Shown: piece by piece, positions 7,319-14,906 of the stretch
How the letters are laid out: each line of letters starts with the position of its first letter
Numbering within the stretch: the first letter of the stretch is position 1
Source of the DNA: an uncultured Adlercreutzia sp.
GTDB lineage: Bacteria > Actinomycetota > Coriobacteriia > Coriobacteriales > Eggerthellaceae
DNA: 33,223 nt
Reading direction: 5' to 3'
Assembly: GCA_902478715.1 (NCBI GenBank)
Contig: CABSMC010000023.1
Location: 1-33,223 of the forward strand
Position numbers and translations under genes: made by a program
Notes under the pieces: model-generated
Databases searched by the model: none
Seen by the model: only the letters and a program-made list of their open reading frames with translations
Told to the model about the DNA's origin: nothing

Positions 7319-7574
7319 GTCGCGGCTCGGCGTGTTGCGTCCTCCGCGTTGCGGGCACTGCGCAGCGAGCCAGGCATCGTGCTGGGGCGACGTTCGGTCG
7401 AGGCCGCCCCAGCACGGGCGCTGCCGGCGATGTCGCTCGCGTGTGACACGATGTCAACTTCCGTTTACGGAATGGCTACCGTAGCGGCGCGTTCCGTGGA
7501 GGCCCTGCGCAACTTAATTAGAATGACTCCAGTAATGGTATAGTCAGGTCTTCGGAATTATAAGGAGGCTCATC
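7319..7574. other. Gene-free spacer with two hairpins
   Basis: The first half holds two GC-rich inverted repeats: GGCTCG (7324-7329) with CGAGCC (7366-7371), and a perfect 12-bp stem CGTGCTGGGGCG (7378-7389) with CGCCCCAGCACG (7405-7416), loop 15 nt. Neither is followed by a U-tract, so a Rho-independent terminator for rarA is uncertain. The second half is AT-richer and carries the promoter of the next gene. Confidence 0.55.
7536..7544 (+). promoter_or_regulatory. Extended -10 promoter for the 7575 gene
   Basis: TGGTATAGT (7536-7544) is an extended -10 element 30 bp before the ATG. The predicted 24-nt leader contains a consensus Shine-Dalgarno sequence, AAGGAGG (7562-7568), six bases before the start. 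Confidence 0.6.
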
Positions 7575-8477
7575 ATGGATTTCGCAGGGATCGTGGACAT
7601 CGCGCTGCCCGTCGTCTACGTGCTCGTCGGCGCGGTGCTCGTATGGTTCGTCGTGGAATTGGCGCTGACCATCCGCTCGACGCGTTCGACCATCGACGAC
7701 GCCCATAAGGAGCTCACCCCCACGCTGAAGAACGTGGAGAAGATCACCGCTCAGGTCGACCCCCTCATCGCCCATGTGGATGCCCTGGTAACTGACCAGA
7801 TCGACCCGCTGCTTACCCGCGTGAACGAGATCGCCGAGGAGGCCAAGCCCGCTGTGGGCCGCGTCGATCCTCTGGTGGAGCGTCTGTCGCTCACGGTGGA
7901 CGCGGCGAATTTGGAACTCATGCGCGTCGACCAGATTCTGGAAGACGTGACCCAGATCACCGATTCCGTCTCGAAGGCCGCCGGGGCCGTGGATACCGTG
8001 ACGAGCGCCCCGATCGATTTGGTGAACTCGCTCACGGGCAAGCTGCGCAGCAAGTTCAAGCCGCGCTACGCTTCTGACGAGTCCGTGAGCTTGGGAGCCG
8101 CTGCCGACGCCAGCGCTGCCGCGAAGGCCGGCCGCGCGCCCGAGCGCGGGGCGACCGTTGCCGATGCCGTCTCGGCCATGGGGGATGCCGCCCGCGCCGT
8201 CGTCGCTGAGGGCAAAGACCGCCGCGCCGCTGTCAAGGCCGCCAACGCGGCCAGCCAACAGCGCGCCCACGACTTCGAAGACCAGCTCTCCGGTACCGCC
8301 GGCACTATCGCCGATGCGGCCGTGGCCAACGCCGACACCGACACCGACGCGCCGACCGCGTCTGCGACGGCCCCTGCCGACCCCGCAGCCGCTGCCTCGC
8401 CGGCCATCTCGCCCAACGCCGCCGCGGCCCAGGCCGAGCCGGCCCCCGTGGGGAACAGCCCCTACACCGTTCAGTAG
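7575..8477 (+). CDS. Single-pass membrane protein with coiled-coil domain (DUF948-like)
   Basis: The 300-residue protein starts at the ATG at 7575 behind AAGGAGG. One transmembrane helix lies at about residues 8-32, followed by a long predicted helical region (33-155) with a repeated V/I-D-P-L motif (QVDPLIAHVD, QIDPLLTRVN, RVDPLVERLS). This pattern recalls DUF948/MCP-like coiled-coil proteins of Gram-positive bacteria. From about residue 165 on, the chain becomes an Ala/Asp/Pro/Thr-rich, probably disordered tail that includes a TDTDAPTASAT segment. It is followed 21 bp later by the AI-2E-family permease, with which it is probably co-transcribed. No enzymatic function is suggested. Confidence 0.75.
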   Translation: MDFAGIVDIALPVVYVLVGAVLVWFVVELALTIRSTRSTIDDAHKELTPTLKNVEKITAQVDPLIAHVDALVTDQIDPLLTRVNEIAEEAKPAVGRVDPLVERLSLTVDAANLELMRVDQILEDVTQITDSVSKAAGAVDTVTSAPIDLVNSLTGKLRSKFKPRYASDESVSLGAAADASAAAKAGRAPERGATVADAVSAMGDAARAVVAEGKDRRAAVKAANAASQQRAHDFEDQLSGTAGTIADAAVANADTDTDAPTASATAPADPAAAASPAISPNAAAAQAEPAPVGNSPYTVQ

Positions 8478-8498
8478 CTCGCACCTGAGGAGATTCCC

Positions 8499-9932
8499 AT
8501 GAGCACCGACGCGTCTCAATCGCAGGGAGGAGCCGACGCGCCCGCTTCCGTCAACAACCCGCGCAGCGCGGCCGCCGCGGCCACCGCTGCCGCCAATGCC
8601 ATCTCGCGTACAAAGCAGGCCCGCGCCCGCACGCGCTTCTTCGACCTGTGGGCCGTGGTGGCGGCCATTCTGCTTCTGGGGGCGATCGTCTATCTGCTGA
8701 ACATCCTGTCGGTGCCCGTGGCCATTCTCATCTGGACCGTCATCATCGTCTTCTGCCTGCGCGGCATTGTGAACGGGCTGGAGAAGCGCCATATCAACCG
8801 CGGTTTGGGCACCACGATCGCCTATGTCATCATGGCGCTCGTGCTCGCCCTTATCGGCTTCCTTCTGTTCTCGCCTATGTTCGGCCTGAACGCCCAGTTC
8901 AACGACTTGGTCAGCAACCTGCCCCATTATGTTGATGCGGTCATCGCCTGGGGCAACGACCTGTATGCCCGCTACGCCCCGATGCTCGAGGACGAAACGG
9001 TGAAAAACGTCATCAGCGAGGTGCAGAAGTCGGCCGCATCCTGGGCCTCCTCCATCGCCCAGGGCAGCGCCAACGGCATCGTGGCCTTCTCCACGACGCT
9101 GGCCAACGGCCTTATGGCCTTAGGGTTCGCGCTCGTCATCGCCTTCTGGATCCTCATGGAGCTGCCGGCCATGGGCCGCGAGACGCGCCGGCTCATCGGC
9201 CCCAAGCACGCCGAGGACGCCGAGTTCTTCCACGCCACCTTCACGCGCGTCATGGGCGGCTACATCAAGGGAACGCTTCTGCAGTGCGCCGTCATCGGTG
9301 TGGGCTGCGGCATCCTGTTCCAGGTCGTCGGCGTGCCCAACGCCGCCGTGCTCGGCCTCATCACCGGCGTGATGAACATCATCCCCATCATCGGGCCGTG
9401 GCTGGGAGGTGCGCTCGCGGCCATCGCGGCCGTTTTCGTGAGTCCGCTGGTGGCCCTTATCGCCCTGGCCGGGACCGTGGTCATCCAGCAGCTCGTCTAC
9501 ACCTTCGTCTCGCCGAAGATCATGGCGAACTCGGTGGACATCCACCCGGCCCTCACCCTTATCGCGTTGATGGTGGGCTCGGCCCTCGGCGGCGCCATGA
9601 GCGGTCTTATGGGGTCGCTCGTGGGTATGCTCGCCTCCATCCCGCTGGTGGCCGTGGCCAAATCGGTGTTCGTCTACTACTTCGAGAAGAAGACCGGCCG
9701 GCACCTGGTGGCCGAGGACGGCGTGTTCTTCAAGGGCGTGCCGTCGGACAACGAGGAAGTGAACCCGCTGTCGGACGCCACGTCACCGGGCGTCACCACC
9801 GGCTCCATGAAGCCCATCAAGCTGGACGACGCGACGCTGTTCGGCCGCAAGTTGCCGAAGCTGCGCTCGCAGGCCCATGGGAAGGTGACGGCGCGCCATT
9901 CCCATGATGACACGTCGTCTTCCAAAAAGTAG
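8499..9932 (+). CDS. AI-2E family transporter
   Basis: The 477-residue permease starts at the ATG at 8499 with GAGGAG about 8 nt upstream. After a polar Ala-rich N-terminus (1-45) come two to three spans, a soluble central helical stretch (about 140-200) and a block of five further spans. The C-terminal half holds the family pattern GVMNIIPIIGPWLGG, followed by VSPKIMANSVDIHPALTL and then AKSVFVYYFEKKTGRHL, typical of the AI-2E exporter/YdiK/PerM-like superfamily. These proteins export small molecules or, in some members, couple to Na+/H+; the name does not prove autoinducer transport. A hydrophilic tail of about 65 residues ends the protein. Close spacing to the upstream coiled-coil gene suggests an operon. 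Confidence 0.9.
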   Translation: MSTDASQSQGGADAPASVNNPRSAAAAATAAANAISRTKQARARTRFFDLWAVVAAILLLGAIVYLLNILSVPVAILIWTVIIVFCLRGIVNGLEKRHINRGLGTTIAYVIMALVLALIGFLLFSPMFGLNAQFNDLVSNLPHYVDAVIAWGNDLYARYAPMLEDETVKNVISEVQKSAASWASSIAQGSANGIVAFSTTLANGLMALGFALVIAFWILMELPAMGRETRRLIGPKHAEDAEFFHATFTRVMGGYIKGTLLQCAVIGVGCGILFQVVGVPNAAVLGLITGVMNIIPIIGPWLGGALAAIAAVFVSPLVALIALAGTVVIQQLVYTFVSPKIMANSVDIHPALTLIALMVGSALGGAMSGLMGSLVGMLASIPLVAVAKSVFVYYFEKKTGRHLVAEDGVFFKGVPSDNEEVNPLSDATSPGVTTGSMKPIKLDDATLFGRKLPKLRSQAHGKVTARHSHDDTSSSKK

Positions 9933-9946
9933 CGCGCAAGGAGCGC

Positions 9947-9952
9947 TATAAT
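9947..9952 (+). promoter_or_regulatory. Consensus -10 box of alaS
   Basis: A perfect TATAAT occurs 46 bp before the alaS ATG, in the 66-bp gap after the permease gene. The resulting leader of about 40 nt is too short for a T-box. Confidence 0.6.
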
Positions 9953-9998
9953 CTGCTGCAACTGTTTTCGTTGACCGTAAAGGACGGATAGAACACCT

Positions 9999-12635
9999 AT
10001 GCGTTACATGACCACCGCTGAGATTCGCGAGAAGTACCTGAACTACTTCCAGGAGAAGGGCTGCAAGCTCGTGCCCTCCTCCTCGCTCATCCCCGACGAT
10101 CCGTCGCTTCTGCTGACGAGCGCCGGCATGGTGCAGTTCAAGCCCTACTTCCTGCAGCAGAAGCAGCTGGAGGCGCCCTACATCGGCACCACCTCCGTGC
10201 AGAAGTGCGTGCGCACCAACGACATCGACATCATCGGCACCACGGGCCGCCATCTGAGCTTCTTCGAGATGCTCGGCAACTTCTCCTTTGGCGAGTACTT
10301 CAAGGAGGAGATGTGCGCCTGGGCCTACGACTTCTCCGTGAACGTGCTGGGGCTGCCGCCGGAGCGTTTGTACTTCACGGTGTTCGAGGATGACGACGAG
10401 ACCATCGAGATTTGGAAGAACCTGGGCGTGCCCGAGGACCACATCTCGCGCCTCGGCGAGGACGACAACTTCTGGCGCGCCGGCCCCACCGGCCCCTGCG
10501 GCCCCTGCTCGGAGATCTACTACGACCAGGGCCCCGAGTTCGGCTGCGGCAGCCCCGACTGCGCGCCGGGCTGCGACTGCGACCGGTTCCTGGAGTACTG
10601 GAACTGCGTGTTCACCCAGTACGACGGCCAGGAGGACGGCACCTTGGCGCCCCTTCCCAAGAAGAACATCGACACGGGCATGGGGCTCGAGCGCATGGCC
10701 GCCATCATGCAGGGCGTGCAGTCCAACTACGAGACCGACGTGCTGCGCAGCCTGGTGGCCGTGGGCGAGCGTTTGGCTGGCGTGACCTACGGCGAGGATG
10801 CCGAGACCGACCTGGCTCTGCGCATCATCGCCGATCACTCCCGCTCGGTCACCTTCATGATCGCCGACGGCATCCTGCCGGGCAACGAGGGCCGCGGCTA
10901 CGTGCTGCGCCGCCTGCTGCGCCGTGCCATCATGAAGGCCCAGCTCATCGGCATCGAGGGGCACTTCCTCAACGAGTACGTGGACGAGATCGTGCGGCTC
11001 ATGGGAGATGTGTACCCCGAGATCGTGGAGAACCGCGAGCTTGAGCGCGGCCTCATCATGGCCGAGGAGGACCGCTTCGGCGCCACCCTGCGCCAGGGCC
11101 AGGCCTACCTGGAGGAGGCCCTCGGCAAGCTCGAGGGCGACGTGCTCTCCGGCGAGGAGGCCTTCACCCTGCACGACACCTACGGCTTCCCCGTGGAAGT
11201 GACCCAGGAGATCGCGGAGGGCCGCGGCGTGAAAGTGGACATGGAGGCCTTCGAGGCCGCCATGGAGGCTCAGCGCGAGCGCGCCCGCGCCGCCGGCGCG
11301 AAGGACGCCGAGGCGGCCTGGTCCACCTACGGCGGCATCTACAGCGATCTTTTGAACGAGCTCGGCCCCACGGAGTTCATCGGCTATGACGCCACCGCCG
11401 CCGAGACGCGCGTGCTGGCCGTTATCGTCGATGGCGAGCGCGTGGGAACGCTGGCGCCGGGGCAGACCGGCGAGGTGGTGCTGGCCGCCACGCCCTTCTA
11501 CGCCGAGATGGGCGGAGAAGTGGGGGACACCGGCATCATCGAGAACGGCGAGGGACGCATTTTCGTGCTGGACACGAAGGCTCCCGAGAAGGGCCTGTTC
11601 GTGCACGCGGTGCGCGCCGAGGAGACCGGTCTTGCCGAGGGCGATACCGTCGTGGCCCGCGTGGACGCGAACCGTCGCGCCGCCATCGAGCGCAACCACA
11701 CCGCCACCCACATCCTGCATGCCGCGCTGCGCCGCGTGCTCGGCGACCACGTGAAGCAGGCCGGCTCCTACGTGGGCCCCGACCGCCTGCGCTTCGACTT
11801 CACCCATTTCGAGGCGTGCACGCCCGAGCAGCTGGCCGAGGTGGAGCGCGAGGCCAACGAGCACATCATGAGTGCTGTGCCCACCACCATTTACGAGACG
11901 TCGCTGGAAGAGGCCCGCGCCGCCGGCGTGACGGGCTTGTTCGGCGAGAAGTACGGCGAGGTTGTGCGCGTGGTGGAGGCGGGCGACCTCTCCCGCGAGC
12001 TGTGTGGCGGCTGCCATGTGAGCAACACCGCCGAGATCGGCTTTTTGAAGATCACGAGCGAGTCGTCGGTGGGTGCCAACGTGCGCCGCATCGAGGCCGT
12101 GACGAGCTACGGCGCGCTCGCCTATGTGAACAAGGTGGAGGCCGAGCTGAAGGAGGCCGCGGCCACCTTGCGCGTGCCGCCCTTCGACGTGTCCGAGCGC
12201 GTGGCGGCCGACCAGAAGGCCCTGAAGGAGATGCGCACCAAGGCCAAGCGCGCCAAGAGCATGATCGGCGACGACATGTTCGCGACGCTGCTCTCCCAAG
12301 TGCAGCTAGCTCCGGCGGGATACCCCGTCATCATCGCGCGCACCGAGGTGCGCGACGGCGGCCAGATGCGCAATATGTGGGACGTCGTGCGCAGCCGAAT
12401 GGACGCGCCCGGCGCCATGGTGGTGGCCGGTGTGAACGACGGCAAGCCCGTACTCATGGCCGCCGGCACCGACGAGGCCGTGGCGGCGGGCTTCAACGCC
12501 GGGGCCATCATCAAGGCCATGGGCCCGGCCATCCAGGGCGGTGGCGGCGGCAAGCCCACCATGGCCCAGGCCGGCGGCAAGAACCCCGACGGCATCGACG
12601 AGGCACTGGAGATCGCCCGCAACATGATCCTGTAG
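9999..12635 (+). CDS. alaS: Alanine--tRNA ligase
   Basis: AlaRS charges tRNA-Ala and edits mischarged Ser/Gly. The 878-residue protein has all standard domains: the class II catalytic domain (1 to about 250, with KCVRTNDIDIIGTTGRHLSF and GPTGPCGPCSEIYYD), the tRNA-recognition region, the editing domain with the zinc ligands HTATH (near residue 570) and CGGCH (near 670), and a C-terminal DHHA1/C-Ala domain ending in GGGGGKPTMAQAGG. An extra Cys-rich insert (FGCGSPDCAPGCDCDRF, about 182-198) after the catalytic motif resembles the zinc-binding insert of many actinobacterial and clostridial AlaRS. The ATG at 9999 is preferred; AAAGGA lies 14 nt upstream, and a second ATG exists at 10008. Confidence 0.97.
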   Translation: MRYMTTAEIREKYLNYFQEKGCKLVPSSSLIPDDPSLLLTSAGMVQFKPYFLQQKQLEAPYIGTTSVQKCVRTNDIDIIGTTGRHLSFFEMLGNFSFGEYFKEEMCAWAYDFSVNVLGLPPERLYFTVFEDDDETIEIWKNLGVPEDHISRLGEDDNFWRAGPTGPCGPCSEIYYDQGPEFGCGSPDCAPGCDCDRFLEYWNCVFTQYDGQEDGTLAPLPKKNIDTGMGLERMAAIMQGVQSNYETDVLRSLVAVGERLAGVTYGEDAETDLALRIIADHSRSVTFMIADGILPGNEGRGYVLRRLLRRAIMKAQLIGIEGHFLNEYVDEIVRLMGDVYPEIVENRELERGLIMAEEDRFGATLRQGQAYLEEALGKLEGDVLSGEEAFTLHDTYGFPVEVTQEIAEGRGVKVDMEAFEAAMEAQRERARAAGAKDAEAAWSTYGGIYSDLLNELGPTEFIGYDATAAETRVLAVIVDGERVGTLAPGQTGEVVLAATPFYAEMGGEVGDTGIIENGEGRIFVLDTKAPEKGLFVHAVRAEETGLAEGDTVVARVDANRRAAIERNHTATHILHAALRRVLGDHVKQAGSYVGPDRLRFDFTHFEACTPEQLAEVEREANEHIMSAVPTTIYETSLEEARAAGVTGLFGEKYGEVVRVVEAGDLSRELCGGCHVSNTAEIGFLKITSESSVGANVRRIEAVTSYGALAYVNKVEAELKEAAATLRVPPFDVSERVAADQKALKEMRTKAKRAKSMIGDDMFATLLSQVQLAPAGYPVIIARTEVRDGGQMRNMWDVVRSRMDAPGAMVVAGVNDGKPVLMAAGTDEAVAAGFNAGAIIKAMGPAIQGGGGGKPTMAQAGGKNPDGIDEALEIARNMIL

Positions 12636-12687
12636 CGACGCGGAAGGGCGCCACTGCGCAGCTTGCGACATCTGAGAACTCTCAAGG

Positions 12688-12717
12688 AAGGACGGCCCCC
12701 GAGCCGTCCTTTCTCTC
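12688..12717 (+). terminator. alaS intrinsic terminator
   Basis: The perfect 9-bp stem AAGGACGGC (12688-12696) with GCCGTCCTT (12703-12711), loop CCCCGA, is followed by a pyrimidine tract TTCTCTCT. It lies 52 bp after the alaS stop codon. Confidence 0.8.
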
Positions 12718-12721
12718 TGTT

Positions 12722-12891
12722 GTCGACAGGGGCTGTTTCTGCATGAGATCTCGAGTTACAAGCGTCCCGGGGCGTTCTGCAAACGGCATTTGGTCGATAA
12801 TGTATCGAATAACGATAGATTATGGGAATCATTACTTGTCGTTGACGCTTATAACTCGAGATCTCGTGCAGAAAAGCTCTTGTTCGTCGAC
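12722..12891. repeat. Long inverted-repeat element with CGATA-rich core
   Basis: Arms of 31 bp (12736-12766 and 12844-12874) are complementary at 29 positions, with one G-U and one mismatch on the plus strand. Each arm contains GAGATCTCGAG. Outside the arms, a palindromic GTCGAC flanks each end (12722-12727, 12886-12891). The 77-bp core is AT-rich and carries interleaved repeats: TCGATA (12794-12799), TATCGA (12803-12808) and CGATA (12813-12817). No reading frame is present. It could be a MITE-like insertion, a protein-binding array or a structured RNA. Confidence 0.75.
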
Positions 12892-13034
12892 CGACTGGAG
12901 CGCCACGGTATTGGGCAGGCTTCGCGGGGCGGCGATTGACGTTCTTGCGCTGTTCCGCTTCGGCTGATCTTCGTTTTCGGAAACTTAAAGGTGGTGCGCA
13001 TTCCGTGCGGTTGGGCAGGGGGCTGGAAACGCCG

Positions 13035-13043
13035 TGGTAAGAT
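13035..13043 (+). promoter_or_regulatory. Extended -10 promoter of the xpaC-telA pair
   Basis: TGGTAAGAT (13035-13043) is an extended -10 element; the start point would be near 13050, giving a leader of about 72 nt. A TTGGGC further upstream is too distant to be a good -35. Confidence 0.5.
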
Positions 13044-13121
13044 GACGGGGAAACAAGAGATGCGCGGTTCGGCGGCCTTGATGCGATCCGCTGGCTGCGC
13101 GGGCGCGTTAGGGGTTGTTCC

Positions 13122-14762
13122 ATGAATCCGCAGAGTCCGGGAACGGGCGGTCGAGGGCCGTACGACAGCTGGGGGAGACCCTACGGTGCGTCTCGGCAGC
13201 CCGGGCCGCAAGGCGCGCCGCAGCAACCCGGGCCGCAGCAACCCGGCCCCGAGTACGTCTACGAGATGCCCGAAGATTTCCAAGAACAGCAGCGGAGCGC
13301 CCAGCAGGACAGCGCCAACGGGAATGCGAAGGGGCGTCCCCGGGGCGCGAAGCCGGCGCCGGATACGCCGGGCGCCGGCTCCTGGTCGGTCGGGCCTTCG
13401 GGCAGCCCCATTCCCGGCATGTCGGCCAAGGATTTCCAGAAGATGTGCCGGTCGGTTGACAAGGCCTTCTCGCAATTCGCCCGCATGGTCGACCAAGGGG
13501 TGAACGAGGCCGCCGAGGCGCTAGGGCAGTCGCCCGAGAAGAACCTGAAGGCCCATAAGGAGCTGCAGGAGAAGCGCAAGCGCGAGAAGAAGGCGCGCAA
13601 GGCCCAGGAAGAGGCGCAGCGCCGGGCGGCTCAGCAAGCCCACGGGCAGCAGCGTTACGGGCATCCGGGCTACGGGGCGTCCCAGGGCGCGCCGACAGGT
13701 GGCGTCCCCCAGGGTTTTCAACAGACGGTGACCTCCGCGGCCCAGCAGGCCCGACAGTGGGCGCCGCTGGCCAAGGCGAAGAAGCGCTTCCGCTCGTCGT
13801 GGGGGCTGACGGCCTCCGGGGTCGTCATGGCGGCGGCCGGCGGGGCGGGCACGGTCTTTTTCGGCGTTCCCGCCTTAGTCTCGGCGCTGGCGCCGGCGGT
13901 GGCCGGGAATCCCGAAGTGGCCGTGACGGCGATCCTCGGCATTCTGACGGCCGGTTTCGCCACGTTGCTCGGCTTCGGCGTCCGCAACCTACGGCGTGCC
14001 TCGAGGCTCAAGGCTCTCCAGCGGGCGGTGGGCCAGCGCGAGGCCGTTGGCTTCGACGACCTCGCCGCGCGCATGCAGGTGAGCCCCAAGGCCGCCCTTG
14101 CCGCCTCGCGCACGCTCATCAAGGGCGGCTACCTTCCCGAGGGGCGCATCGACGACGAGAACACCACCCTCATGGTGACCGAGAACGCCTACCACCAGTA
14201 TCGTCAGTTCCAGCAGAACCAGCGCCAGACGCTCGCCGAGCAGCAGGCGGCCGAAGCGGCCCGGGCGGCCGAGGCGGCGGCGCGGGCGGCCCGCGAGCAG
14301 GACATCTCCGAGCGCCTGACGCCCGAGCAGCGCGCCTTTGTCGCCTGTGGCCGCGACTACGTGCGCCAGATGGATGAGCTGAACGCCGCCATCGACGACG
14401 CCGCGGTGAGTGAGCGCATTACGGCCATTCAGGAAGTGGTGGGCCGCATCCTCGCCCGCGCCGAGGAGGAGCCGACTGTCATCGCCGGGCTCGACCGCCT
14501 GACGGCGTACTACCTGCCGACCACGGTGAAGTTGCTCGACGCCTACGACCGGCTAGAGGAGGAGCCCATCCAAGGCGAGAACATCTCCAGCTCGCGCAGC
14601 GAGATCGAGCGCACGCTGGACGTGCTGCACAGCGCTTTCGAGAAGCTCTTCGACGACACGTACCAAGACCTCTCCCTCGATGTGTCCGCCGACATCTCGG
14701 TGCTGCACGCCATGCTCGCCCAAGAGGGACTTACGGAAGGCCCCTTCGATGTGAAGCCGTAA
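13122..14762 (+). CDS. xpaC: XpaC-like protein (5-bromo-4-chloroindolyl phosphate hydrolysis family)
   Basis: The 546-residue protein has a Pro/Gln/Gly-rich disordered N-terminus with a duplicated QQPGP unit (residues 34-43), a charged helical stretch (about 140-170, KELQEKRKREKKARKAQEEA), two membrane spans (about 228-260 and 265-288) and a C-terminal cytoplasmic part. The latter contains a small winged-helix-like segment (about 309-350), an Ala/Glu coiled coil (370-395) and an all-helical XpaC domain ending in LDVLHSAFEKLFDDTYQDLS. The family name reflects an old phenotype, and no hydrolase motif is visible. The assignment is strengthened by the telA gene that follows, as xpaC-telA pairs are common in Gram-positive bacteria. 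The long N-terminal extension is unusual. Likely role: envelope or stress tolerance, mechanism unknown. Confidence 0.8.
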   Translation: MNPQSPGTGGRGPYDSWGRPYGASRQPGPQGAPQQPGPQQPGPEYVYEMPEDFQEQQRSAQQDSANGNAKGRPRGAKPAPDTPGAGSWSVGPSGSPIPGMSAKDFQKMCRSVDKAFSQFARMVDQGVNEAAEALGQSPEKNLKAHKELQEKRKREKKARKAQEEAQRRAAQQAHGQQRYGHPGYGASQGAPTGGVPQGFQQTVTSAAQQARQWAPLAKAKKRFRSSWGLTASGVVMAAAGGAGTVFFGVPALVSALAPAVAGNPEVAVTAILGILTAGFATLLGFGVRNLRRASRLKALQRAVGQREAVGFDDLAARMQVSPKAALAASRTLIKGGYLPEGRIDDENTTLMVTENAYHQYRQFQQNQRQTLAEQQAAEAARAAEAAARAAREQDISERLTPEQRAFVACGRDYVRQMDELNAAIDDAAVSERITAIQEVVGRILARAEEEPTVIAGLDRLTAYYLPTTVKLLDAYDRLEEEPIQGENISSSRSEIERTLDVLHSAFEKLFDDTYQDLSLDVSADISVLHAMLAQEGLTEGPFDVKP

Positions 14763-14906
14763 ACGATTGCGCCGCGCATGGCCGCCTCCGGCATTTCGGG
14801 CGCGCCTGCCGCGAATGCCCGAAGAAGGCCTTAGCCGCGCTCCCGCCTTCGCGCTTTCCCGCTTGACCTGACCGACTAACTCGCCTCATCTTAGAAAGGA
14901 TGCCCC
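14763..14906 (+). other. xpaC-telA spacer with a hairpin
   Basis: An inverted repeat, TTCGGGC (14796-14802) with GCCCGAA (14818-14824), overlaps a second pairing option, GGCATT (14791-14796) with AATGCC (14815-14820). There is no U-tract. TTGACC at 14863 could be a -35 for telA, but no clear -10 follows at normal spacing. Confidence 0.4.

Larger units (their letters stand above)
12636..13121. other. Long gene-free region between alaS and xpaC
   Basis: This 486-bp gap contains the alaS terminator (12688-12717), a long inverted-repeat element with an AT-rich core (12722-12891), and an extended -10 promoter for the next gene (13035-13043). I see no plausible protein-coding frame and no tRNA fold in it. 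Confidence 0.7.

Noticed and set aside
9933..9998. T-box riboswitch upstream of alaS or asnS
   Set aside because: The predicted leaders are only about 36-40 nt, far too short for a T-box, and no specifier hairpin or T-box sequence is seen.
9783..12299. Minus-strand open frame of 838 codons opposite alaS
   Set aside because: It is the antisense shadow of alaS: His/Leu/Gly-rich composition typical of reversed high-GC codons, no ribosome site and no family motif.
12849..13496. Minus-strand frame across the alaS-xpaC gap
   Set aside because: It covers half of the inverted-repeat element and the antisense of xpaC, with no ribosome site or recognisable protein.
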